Part shown: positions 1 to 6,886 of the stretch, piece by piece
Position numbering within the stretch: the first letter of the stretch is position 1
How the letters are laid out: every line of letters begins with the position of its first letter
Assembly: GCA_041725875.1 (NCBI GenBank)
Contig: JBGRQB010000100.1
Span: 1-15,420 of the forward strand
Origin: JBGRQB01 sp041725875
GTDB lineage: Bacteria; Bacteroidota; Ignavibacteria; Ignavibacteriales; Melioribacteraceae
Length of the DNA: 15,420 bases
Direction: 5' to 3'
Program-made: the position numbers and the translations under genes
The notes under the pieces: generated by a model
What the model was told of the DNA's origin: nothing
The model's database searches: none
What the model saw: only the letters and a program-made list of their open reading frames with translations

Positions 1-2343
1 GGCACTGTCAAGCGGCATCTGAATTTTGGCTCTTAGTTTACCCATAATCTGAACCGCAATTGTAACTTCATCAACAACAAGCGCTTTTTCATCACAGGTA
101 AACCATTTCGGGCTATCAAACAGGCTTTCTGTGTGACCTATCATTTCCCAGCATTCTTCACCAAAGTGAGGTGCTACAGGAGCAAGCATTGTTGCAAATC
201 TTTCAAGAGTATAAGTAATTAGGTCTTTACGACACTTAGCAAGATTTTTATTTAATTCATTCAACAATTCCATAAGAACTGCAACCGCAGTATTAAAACG
301 GAAATGTTCAATTTCTTCAGCATATTTTTTAACAGACTGATTTATTTTTCTGTAAACAGCTTTTTCTTCAGCGTTTAGTTCGTTAATGTCATATTTTTCA
401 GCAGCTTTGTTTTCTGCAACACCTTTGTGCGCGCTGAATAAAGCATAAGATCTCTGAGCAAATCTGTCAACACCAACAATTCCTTTATCACTCCAATCGC
501 CGCCAAGTTCGTAAGGTCCCATAAACATAAGGTACATTCTGAACACATCTGAACCATAGTCGCAAATGAAATCATCAGGATTTACAACATTTCCTTTTGA
601 TTTGGACATTTTTGCGCCGGCATTAGTGATGGTTCCCTGATGAACAAGTGTTTTAAATGGTTCATCAGAATTAACAAGATTAATATCTCGTAAAACTTTA
701 TGAATGAAACGGGCATAAAGCAAGTGCATTGTCGCGTGTTCTGCACCGCCTACATACATATCAACAGGAGCCCATTTGTTTCCAAGTTCTTTATCAAACA
801 TTCCTTCCTGGAATTTCGGATTCATATAACGCAAGTAATACCAGGATGAATCAACAAATGTATCCATTGTATCAACGTCACGTTTTGCCGGTCCGCCACA
901 CTTAGGACAAGTAGTATTAACAAAATCTTCGCACTGAGCAAGTGGAGATTTTCCATCCGGTTTAAACTCTACATCATAAGGAAGTTCAACAGGAAGCTGA
1001 TCCTGAGGAACAGGAACTTCATCACATTTTTCGCAGTAAACTACAGGAATAGGAGTTCCCCAGTAGCGCTGACGGGAAATCAGCCAGTCGTGCAGCCTGT
1101 AATTAATCTTTCTGCGACCCCATTTATTTTCTTCAAGATAATCAACTATTTCAGATTTTGCAGCATCTGATCTTTTTCCGTTGAAATCTTGTGAATTCAT
1201 CATAGCTCCAACACCGGTAAAAGCAGCTTCAAGAGTATCTTCTTCTTTGGTGTTGTCTTCAAGAATTACTTTTCTTATTGGCAATTCAAGTTTTTTTGCA
1301 AATTCAAAATCTCTTTCATCGTGAGCAGGAACAGCCATAACACAACCGGTTCCGTAAGTTGCAAGTGCGTAATCGGCTATTAATATAGGAACTCTTTCTC
1401 CATTTACAGGATTAATTGCGTGAGCTCCGGTGTGAACACCTGTTTTTTCACGAGTTGTGGATGTTCTTTCAATTTCAGAAAGATTTTTACATCTGTTTAT
1501 ATATTCTTCAACCGCTGCTTTATGATCATCGGTTGTAATTTTATGAACCAGTTCAAGCTCGGGAGCCAACACAACATAAGTAACACCGTATAGTGTGTCG
1601 GGACGAGTAGTAAACACCGTCATTTTATCTTCATAACCTTCAATCTCAAAATCGATTTCAGCGCCTTCACTTTTCCCGATCCAGTTTTTCTGCATCAATT
1701 TTGTTTTTTCTGGCCAGTTAACTGTATCAAGTCCGTCAATAAGTTCATCAGCATAATCTGTAATTTTGAAGAACCACTGAGTAAGATTTTTCTTGTCTAC
1801 ATCTGTGTCGCATCTTTCACAGGAACCATCCTGAACCTGCTCATTTGCAAGGACAGTCTGACAGCTCGGACACCAGTTAACAGGTGCATTTTTTCTATAC
1901 GCCAATCCTTTTTTGTAAAGCTCAAGGAATAACCACTGATTCCATTTATAATATTCAGGAACACAAGTCATCATTTCAGAATTTTCGTGATACATACAGC
2001 CCATATCTTTAAGCTGTAGACGAATATCTTCAATGTTTTTCATTGTACTGTCATAAGGATGAACTCCTGTCTTAATTGCATAATTTTCAGCAGGAAGTCC
2101 AAAAGCATCATAACCCATTGGTTCAAAAACATTATGACCCTGGAGTTTTTTGAATCTTGCCCAGGAATCTGTTGGTCCGTAGTTATACCAGTGACCGCAA
2201 TGTAATTTTGCACCGGAAGGGTAAATAAACATCACAAGAGCGTAAAGCTTCTTTTCTTCATCAGTTAAATCAGTTTTGTAAGTCTCGTTCTTTTCCCAGC
2301 GGGATTTCCATTTTGCTTCTACTTCTTTAAAAGGATATTTCAT
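1..2343 (-). CDS. leuS: Leucyl-tRNA synthetase, 3'-truncated by window edge
   Basis: Class I aminoacyl-tRNA synthetase that charges tRNA-Leu in the cytoplasm. The frame is open without a stop from the ATG at 2341-2343 to base 1, giving 781 residues. Seen in order: the HIGH-type motif HCGH (48-51); a zinc-ribbon-like CPSC ... CERC (158-178); the CP1 editing domain with TTRPDT (245-250) and GTGCVMAVPAHD (331-342); a second Cys cluster (CEKC ~437-440, CPKC ~479-482); MDTFVDSSWYYLR (493-505); KMSKS (578-582); and the anticodon-binding helical domain. The last visible residues (VQIMGKLRAKI) match the start of the C-terminal domain, so perhaps 50-100 residues are missing. The segment before KMSKS is short (HQGTITNAGAKMSKS), so no E. 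coli-like leucine-specific insertion is present, as in many bacteria. Residues 119-122 are odd: HENS stands where the family usually has a D-W-[DS]-[RK] stretch. Identity is very secure. Confidence 0.97.
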   Translation of the reverse strand, partial: MKYPFKEVEAKWKSRWEKNETYKTDLTDEEKKLYALVMFIYPSGAKLHCGHWYNYGPTDSWARFKKLQGHNVFEPMGYDAFGLPAENYAIKTGVHPYDSTMKNIEDIRLQLKDMGCMYHENSEMMTCVPEYYKWNQWLFLELYKKGLAYRKNAPVNWCPSCQTVLANEQVQDGSCERCDTDVDKKNLTQWFFKITDYADELIDGLDTVNWPEKTKLMQKNWIGKSEGAEIDFEIEGYEDKMTVFTTRPDTLYGVTYVVLAPELELVHKITTDDHKAAVEEYINRCKNLSEIERTSTTREKTGVHTGAHAINPVNGERVPILIADYALATYGTGCVMAVPAHDERDFEFAKKLELPIRKVILEDNTKEEDTLEAAFTGVGAMMNSQDFNGKRSDAAKSEIVDYLEENKWGRRKINYRLHDWLISRQRYWGTPIPVVYCEKCDEVPVPQDQLPVELPYDVEFKPDGKSPLAQCEDFVNTTCPKCGGPAKRDVDTMDTFVDSSWYYLRYMNPKFQEGMFDKELGNKWAPVDMYVGGAEHATMHLLYARFIHKVLRDINLVNSDEPFKTLVHQGTITNAGAKMSKSKGNVVNPDDFICDYGSDVFRMYLMFMGPYELGGDWSDKGIVGVDRFAQRSYALFSAHKGVAENKAAEKYDINELNAEEKAVYRKINQSVKKYAEEIEHFRFNTAVAVLMELLNELNKNLAKCRKDLITYTLERFATMLAPVAPHFGEECWEMIGHTESLFDSPKWFTCDEKALVVDEVTIAVQIMGKLRAKIQMPLDSA

Positions 2344-2485
2344 CTTATTCTGTTCAGTTTGTGAAAAATTTAATCAGTAAAACTACTGAAAAAGGAGAGC
2401 AATGTAAAGCAACAGGAAGTGTATATTTGATAATGTAAAATGATATTTTTTGAGCTTATTTCAGTACCGGAGAATACAAATTAGC

Positions 2486-2522
2486 AAAAAATGATCCGGT
2501 TCCCGTTTAACAGAAACCGGGT
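2486..2522 (-). terminator. Probable intrinsic terminator of the lipoprotein gene
   Basis: Read on the minus strand, CCGGTT (2520-2515) pairs with AACCGG (2501-2496). It is followed after a short ATCA by six T (2491-2486). An alternative pairing, CCCGGTTT with AAACGGG (one bulge), uses the same bases. It lies about 90 nt past the stop of the lipoprotein gene and upstream of leuS, so it would separate the two transcripts. The loop is large (13 nt) in the first pairing, which lowers confidence. Confidence 0.5.
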
Positions 2523-2572
2523 CGATAAAACTATCACAAAGTGCGATTCCATTTCCAATTATTATTTTAATC

Positions 2573-2602
2573 AAGTTATAAGCTTCAGTAAGTTTATAAC
2601 TT
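2573..2602. repeat. AT-rich 9-bp inverted repeat after the lipoprotein gene
   Basis: AAGTTATAA (2573-2581) and TTATAACTT (2594-2602) are perfect inverted copies around a 12-nt centre, starting 6 nt past the lipoprotein stop. With only A/T-rich pairs and no T tract directly behind it, it is a weak hairpin. It could protect the 3' end of the message or be chance in AT-rich DNA. Confidence 0.4.
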
Positions 2603-2607
2603 ATAAA

Positions 2608-3252
2608 TTACAATTCATAAATTGACAATGATCTAAATAAAGCATTCCCAACATTTGCCCCGTCTCTGACACATCTTATTTTTATAAATAATGTATATTG
2701 GGGAATTGTGACTGTTGCCGTCTGCAATTCCCAAACTCCAACTGAAGTAGCAGAAGCATGAGAATCAGTAAAATTTGGCCCTACTCCAATTCCATCATTA
2801 AAATCGATGTAAACATTATCTTGAGCGTTGGAGCGATAAACTCCTCCAGAAACCATATAAGTTTTACCAGGATTTACCTGGATCCAATTACTTATAAGAG
2901 CATCAGAAGAACCATCTCCGCCACCTGTTGAACCTCTTAAGCATATAATCTGATTACCTGGTGCATAATCACGGGTAACTGCACAATCTTGTGAACTCGC
3001 ACTCCAAGAATACAAGGCTCCTGCGTATGAATTGTTCGGCAATAACGGTCTACTAAAATCTCCGTTTGGAATATAAACTGTGAAACCCGACCTATCCATA
3101 TTTACCGAAACCTTTTTTATATTATCCACAGAGTAGTTCGGGTCAACACTAACTGCTGCAGGTTCAGTAGCGTTATCAGATTCGCAGCCAGTGAAAATAA
3201 TCAGACTGGCAAATAATATTGCGGATAATAAAAGCATAGATTTTTTTAACAT
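2608..3252 (-). CDS. Secreted lipoprotein with a CBM-like jelly-roll domain
   Basis: A 214-residue protein with a lipoprotein signal: KK at 3-4, a hydrophobic run 6-20 and a lipobox IFTGC with the acylated Cys at 23, then an acidic/polar linker (ESDNATEP). The rest (about 60-214) has the pattern of carbohydrate-binding-module/galactose-binding-like sandwiches: VYIPNGDFS opening, a W near 83, the pair 'WIQVNPGKTYMVSGGVY' (123-139), YIDFND, and IKIRCVRDG near the end, where families of this type carry 'v.lr' and 'f.d.v.i' strands. This is a fold-level assignment from pattern; no ligand or enzyme activity can be read. The start is fixed by GGAGG four bases ahead of the ATG (3257-3261). It stands alone between two terminators and is not coupled to leuS. 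Length and composition look normal for an anchored, probably outer-membrane, surface lipoprotein. Confidence 0.8.
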   Translation of the reverse strand: MLKKSMLLLSAILFASLIIFTGCESDNATEPAAVSVDPNYSVDNIKKVSVNMDRSGFTVYIPNGDFSRPLLPNNSYAGALYSWSASSQDCAVTRDYAPGNQIICLRGSTGGGDGSSDALISNWIQVNPGKTYMVSGGVYRSNAQDNVYIDFNDGIGVGPNFTDSHASATSVGVWELQTATVTIPQYTLFIKIRCVRDGANVGNALFRSLSIYEL

Positions 3253-3504
3253 TTTACCTCCAATTTAAAATACAATCATATAATATTGCTATTTGCAAAT
3301 GGTTACACCTGATTCCTTAAAATTTTTCCCTCTGAAGAAATCATTACAAAACCCGAATATGGTTTTGCGGTCCTGCGTTAAAATGTCTTTGGTAACTTAT
3401 CGAACTGTAGCCCTCAGATCGAATCAATTTCATTCGATTGCATAATAGCTAATATTTTTTATATCCGCAACAATTATTTTATCGAGATAAATCATTTATT
3501 AAAA
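3253..3504. other. Intergenic stretch with two small hairpins, no gene
   Basis: No convincing coding frame or RNA gene is present. Two perfect inverted repeats are visible: CAAAACC/GGTTTTG (3347-3353 and 3361-3367, loop 7) and ATCGAAT/ATTCGAT (3418-3424 and 3432-3438, loop 7). The part next to the lipoprotein gene holds its ribosome-binding site and an AT-rich region with a TATGAT box (minus strand, about 3274-3279), but no good -35 hexamer at the right distance. Short open frames on the minus strand, for example one ending KILRNQV, are too short to support. Confidence 0.5.
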
Positions 3505-3521
3505 ATCCGGACAAGCCGGAT
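3501..3521 (-). terminator. Intrinsic terminator of the HYR-domain protein gene
   Basis: On the minus strand ATCCGG (3521-3516), loop CTTGT, CCGGAT (3510-3505) is followed directly by TTTT (3504-3501) and then AT-rich sequence. The stem begins 8 bases after the stop codon of the 1066-residue gene. The stem is short (6 bp) but GC-rich in its core and well placed. Confidence 0.7.
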
Positions 3522-3528
3522 CTTTAAT

Positions 3529-6500
3529 TTACTTCATCAACAACACTTTCTTAACTTTCACAAACTTCCCGGCCTTCATAATTACAAAATATAATCCGCT
3601 TGAAAGATTACTCCCGTCAAAACTAACTGTGTGTTTTCCCGCTTCCAATTCTTTGTTTACCAGAGTTTTTATTTCTCTTCCTAAGATCTCTGATACTTTA
3701 ATTGTTACGTTTCTTCTTTCAGGAATTTCATAATTTATTTTAGTAACAGGATTAAACGGATTTGGATAAGCTTCGTGGAGTTTATATTCAAAAGGTGTTT
3801 TTGTCTGGCTTCCTATATTTGTAATGTTGTTGATTATTATTTCAATTTCTGTTTCAGCCGACAGCAACTCCGGGTCTTCCACTTTAATTTTTAATTTTCT
3901 TTTTCCGCTAAATCCTTTTGCTGCCGTAATAATAAAGCTGCCATCATCCTGATCAAACTTCCAGAAAACAGAATCAGGTTTATTAATTTCAAATCCCAGT
4001 TCGTCATCTTTGGTTTCAGGATCTTCAACCAAATCAAACATATTTATTTCAGCAAATGATGAATTATCAAAAACTATTTGTCCCGGCAAAGTCAAAAACT
4101 CAGGAGGATCATTTACAGGAACAACATTCAATCTTGCTTCCCTCTTTATCTGATTTCTTTCATCAGTTACTGTGAGTAAACACTTTAATTCTCCAAACCA
4201 ATTACGCTTTGGTTTTATGCTGAACTTTTTGTCTCCTGTTTTTATTATTACCAAGATAGAATCACTGCGCAGAACGATTTTCAATTTTGAAAATTCAGTA
4301 TCATCATCTTTTATAATGGTTGAAAAATAACTTTCGTCAAGCTCCAATATTTCATCTTCTTTGACTGACAAATTTATCTGACTACTCACAATTGGAGGAT
4401 CGTCTGATAACATAACTTCAATCGGGATTTTTATTGAGTCACTTTCAAATTCACCATCAGTTGCGCAAAGATAAATTGTATCCTGCGCATTTTCTGCTCC
4501 CGAGTGTACATATATTAAATTCTCATTCAGAAAATCTGAATAACTCATTGTTGAGTTTTTATTCATCAACGCAGAGTTGTTAAATACTTTTCCAAATTTA
4601 CATTCTTTCAAAAGCTTGACTTTTAGATTTTCAACAGGAGTATCAATATCAGAAATTTCAAACAGCGAATCAGTTATTGTTATTCTTTCTCCTTCGTTAA
4701 GCTTTAGCTTGTTTTTCATTCTGCATACAGGCGGATCATTTACCGGTAATATTTTTACCGGAACTGTTAAAGTATCTTTGCAGTTCGGCGTACCTGAATT
4801 ATCATTTAACTCAATGGTCAAAGCAGTTTCACCATAATAATCAGAAGCTGCCCTTAGTTTAAAATTCGCATCTCCTCCGTTAACCTGCTTATAGCCTAGT
4901 TGTAAATTCGGATTACTTATTTTTAATTCCATTGAATGGTTATCTGACGGATCAGGATCGGAGAAATTAATTTTAACAGACAATTCTTCATCTTCATTAA
5001 ATTCTATTTTATCTATAAAACTGATTTGAGGTGAGTTGTTTTCTTTAACTGTTATAGTAAAGGAAGATGTTTTGCTGTTTCCGTTTCCATCGGTTGCGCG
5101 AAAAGTTTCTGTGGTAATACCGGGCGGAAATAATGAACCGGAACCGAGTCCGCCAATCTGCTGCAGGTTAACGCCCGAGCAATTATCAACAGCCGTCGGG
5201 AAAGAATAATTAACAACCACCCTCCCCTTTCCGCTTGGATGAATTGTTGTAATATTCTCCGGTGAGTTTATTTCAGGAGAAGTTTTATCTTCTACAATTA
5301 TTTTGAAACTGGTTGTATCTGCATTACCACTTTCATCTGACACTTTAAGAGTAATCACTGTTTCACCCAGGGGAAAAATCTCACCGCTCGATTTTGAGTT
5401 CAGCAATTCGTAAGTCAGGTTTCCGCAAGCATCATTTGCAACCGGTAAATTGTAACTTACAACAGCGGAACAATTCCCGGCATCTGTGTTAACAATAATA
5501 TCTGTAACCGAATTAAACTTCGGTTTTGTTGTATCAGTTATTTCTACAATAAAACTGCATTGCGCAGAATTTCCTGAATGATCAGTAATTTCAAATCTGT
5601 TGGTTGTTATTCCAACAGGGAAACTGCTTCCCGGAGCAAAACCCGAAGTCTGCTGAAGCAAAGGAGTTTCAACAACAAAGTTTCCCTGTTTAATGCTTAA
5701 TTCTGTCGTGTTTGAAACAAGCCAGTTAGCCGGATTGGAAATTGCTTTTTGCAGTTCGCTGACAGATCCTGTTCTGGTTCCGTTATAAGCAACATTATCT
5801 TTTTCAGGAGAGAACCGTAATCCGTTAAATCCTGAAATTATTGCACCCGGTTTGCCTGTTGTTGTGGTTGCAGTTGCGTCTCCGTCCCACTTGTCATCAG
5901 TACTTCCTGCAGAACTGTTCAACTGAATTCCGCATATAAAATTTCCGGCGCCCCCTTCCGTTGGCTGAGTACCGCTGTAAATAAACAATTGATCTCCGGA
6001 TGCAGAAAGACTAAGTGAACTGCCGGAACATTCTCCGATGTTGCTGCTTAATCCTTCAATAACTATTTCGGTTCCTGCAGAAATTTCCGAATTCGCTTTC
6101 CAGATTAAAATCCCTTCTCCGCTTCTGAACCCGCCGGCTTTCAGCCATCCTTTGTCAGTAATGCTTAATTCGGTTCCGACCGGAAGTTTTTTGAGAGTTA
6201 CAAAAGCTATGCTGTCCGGCGAATCACACTTTACCCCAGTGAACAAAACATCACCGGGAAGAAGCAAATTATCTTCCAAAAGTGAATTGTCGGAAAAGGA
6301 AGGAACCGCAAAATTGATGATTTTACTGCACATTCCAACATCAGGAGCAGCCGATATGTCAGTCGGACACCCGGTTATTACAGGAAGTTCTTCATCTTTT
6401 ACCTCAACCGAAAAACTGCATAAAACCGCGTTTCCCAAAGTATCTTCGGCTGAAAATTGATATACAAATTCTCCGACAGGAACTTTGGCTCCTGAAACAA

Positions 6501-6729
6501 AACCGTTTATTTGTCGGATAACCACCCCGGAAGTATCTGTAACGGTTGGTAAACCATAATTCACAATTGCATAATCTTTACCCGGTTCGGTTAAAACTGA
6601 AATGTTTGAAGGAATAAAATCCCACTGTGGTTCTGCCTTTAATGTTTGTGTAAAACAGATCACTGACAGAACAATGCCCGATACAATCTGCCTGATAACG
6701 GCAAATTGCCTTCTTTTAATTAAATTCAT
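3529..6729 (-). CDS. Large secreted HYR/cadherin-like protein with T9SS sorting domain
   Basis: A 1066-residue exported modular protein. A signal peptide (about 1-32, ending TLKAE) is followed by HYR-type immunoglobulin-like modules at about 36-113, 114-150 plus 353-399, 400-484 and 485-566; each shows the D-x-x-GN ... FxVxVxD ending. Between the halves of module 2 sits a foreign segment (about 151-352; GDVLFTG, TDKGWLKAGGFRSGEG, LSASGDQLF) like a domain found alone in many Bacteroidota surface proteins. Then come cadherin/Ig-like modules bounded by VNDPP or SDDPP (567-668, 780-877, 878-970). Residues 669-779 look like a CSPG/NG2 repeat (SDFLNENLIYVHSGAENAQD). The C-terminus (about 987-1066) is a T9SS type-A sorting domain (YPNPFNPVTKINY, ILGREIKTLV, SSGLYFV). 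It is likely secreted or surface-attached, with adhesive or structural roles; no catalytic motif was seen. The start is the ATG at 6727-6729, behind a sigma70-like promoter; the Shine-Dalgarno is poor (AAGGG). Confidence 0.88.
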   Translation of the reverse strand: MNLIKRRQFAVIRQIVSGIVLSVICFTQTLKAEPQWDFIPSNISVLTEPGKDYAIVNYGLPTVTDTSGVVIRQINGFVSGAKVPVGEFVYQFSAEDTLGNAVLCSFSVEVKDEELPVITGCPTDISAAPDVGMCSKIINFAVPSFSDNSLLEDNLLLPGDVLFTGVKCDSPDSIAFVTLKKLPVGTELSITDKGWLKAGGFRSGEGILIWKANSEISAGTEIVIEGLSSNIGECSGSSLSLSASGDQLFIYSGTQPTEGGAGNFICGIQLNSSAGSTDDKWDGDATATTTTGKPGAIISGFNGLRFSPEKDNVAYNGTRTGSVSELQKAISNPANWLVSNTTELSIKQGNFVVETPLLQQTSGFAPGSSFPVGITTNRFEITDHSGNSAQCSFIVEITDTTKPKFNSVTDIIVNTDAGNCSAVVSYNLPVANDACGNLTYELLNSKSSGEIFPLGETVITLKVSDESGNADTTSFKIIVEDKTSPEINSPENITTIHPSGKGRVVVNYSFPTAVDNCSGVNLQQIGGLGSGSLFPPGITTETFRATDGNGNSKTSSFTITVKENNSPQISFIDKIEFNEDEELSVKINFSDPDPSDNHSMELKISNPNLQLGYKQVNGGDANFKLRAASDYYGETALTIELNDNSGTPNCKDTLTVPVKILPVNDPPVCRMKNKLKLNEGERITITDSLFEISDIDTPVENLKVKLLKECKFGKVFNNSALMNKNSTMSYSDFLNENLIYVHSGAENAQDTIYLCATDGEFESDSIKIPIEVMLSDDPPIVSSQINLSVKEDEILELDESYFSTIIKDDDTEFSKLKIVLRSDSILVIIKTGDKKFSIKPKRNWFGELKCLLTVTDERNQIKREARLNVVPVNDPPEFLTLPGQIVFDNSSFAEINMFDLVEDPETKDDELGFEINKPDSVFWKFDQDDGSFIITAAKGFSGKRKLKIKVEDPELLSAETEIEIIINNITNIGSQTKTPFEYKLHEAYPNPFNPVTKINYEIPERRNVTIKVSEILGREIKTLVNKELEAGKHTVSFDGSNLSSGLYFVIMKAGKFVKVKKVLLMK

Positions 6730-6760
6730 ATTAAACCCTTTTTTTTACCCTTTTAGCTAT

Positions 6761-6770
6761 TGCAGCTGCA
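6761..6770. repeat. 10-bp perfect palindrome at the transcription start
   Basis: TGCAGCTGCA reads the same on both strands and lies 3-12 bases downstream of the -10 box predicted for the 1066-residue gene, so it overlaps the expected start point. It could be an operator half-pair, or chance. Confidence 0.4.
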
Positions 6771-6772
6771 CT

Positions 6773-6801
6773 AATATATCATAAATAACCAGTTTTTGCA
6801 A
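6773..6801 (-). promoter_or_regulatory. Sigma70-like promoter for the HYR-domain protein gene
   Basis: On the minus strand TTGCAA (6801-6796), a 17-base spacer, then TATATT (6778-6773). This matches TTGACA-N17-TATAAT at 4/6 and 5/6 positions with ideal spacing. The predicted start near 6766 gives an untranslated leader of about 37 bases before the ATG at 6729. It lies in the 157-bp gap between divergent genes, where a promoter is needed. Confidence 0.6.
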
Positions 6802-6818
6802 CTCTCCATTTTCCTGTC

Positions 6819-6849
6819 TTTGTTTTCCCCTTTAAGATTATTAAATTCA
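6819..6849 (+). promoter_or_regulatory. Possible Bacteroidota-type promoter for the S9 peptidase operon
   Basis: TTTG (6819-6822), 19 bases, then TAAATTCA (6842-6849), which approximates the Bacteroidota -33 TTTG / -7 TAnnTTTG pattern. A start about 6855 would leave a leader of roughly 30 bases to the ATG at 6887, which is preceded by GAGG (6878-6882). The -7 box is imperfect (CA in place of TG), and it is unknown whether this organism uses that consensus, so this is tentative. Confidence 0.25.
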
Positions 6850-6886
6850 CACATTACATTTTTACAAATCCAATAATGAGGTTCAG

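Noticed and set aside
375..575. 66-codon frame within leuS
   Set aside because: Alternate frame of a well-supported housekeeping gene.
541..620. Missing leucine-specific insertion in LeuRS as evidence of a damaged or unusual enzyme
   Set aside because: Many bacterial LeuRS enzymes have the same short loop directly before KMSKS, so this is normal variation.
4577..6784. Open frames on the plus strand opposite the HYR-protein gene (4577-4837, 6038-6460, 6602-6784)
   Set aside because: They are antisense shadows: no ribosome-binding sites, no family motifs, and the minus frame has a complete signal-peptide-to-sorting-domain protein.
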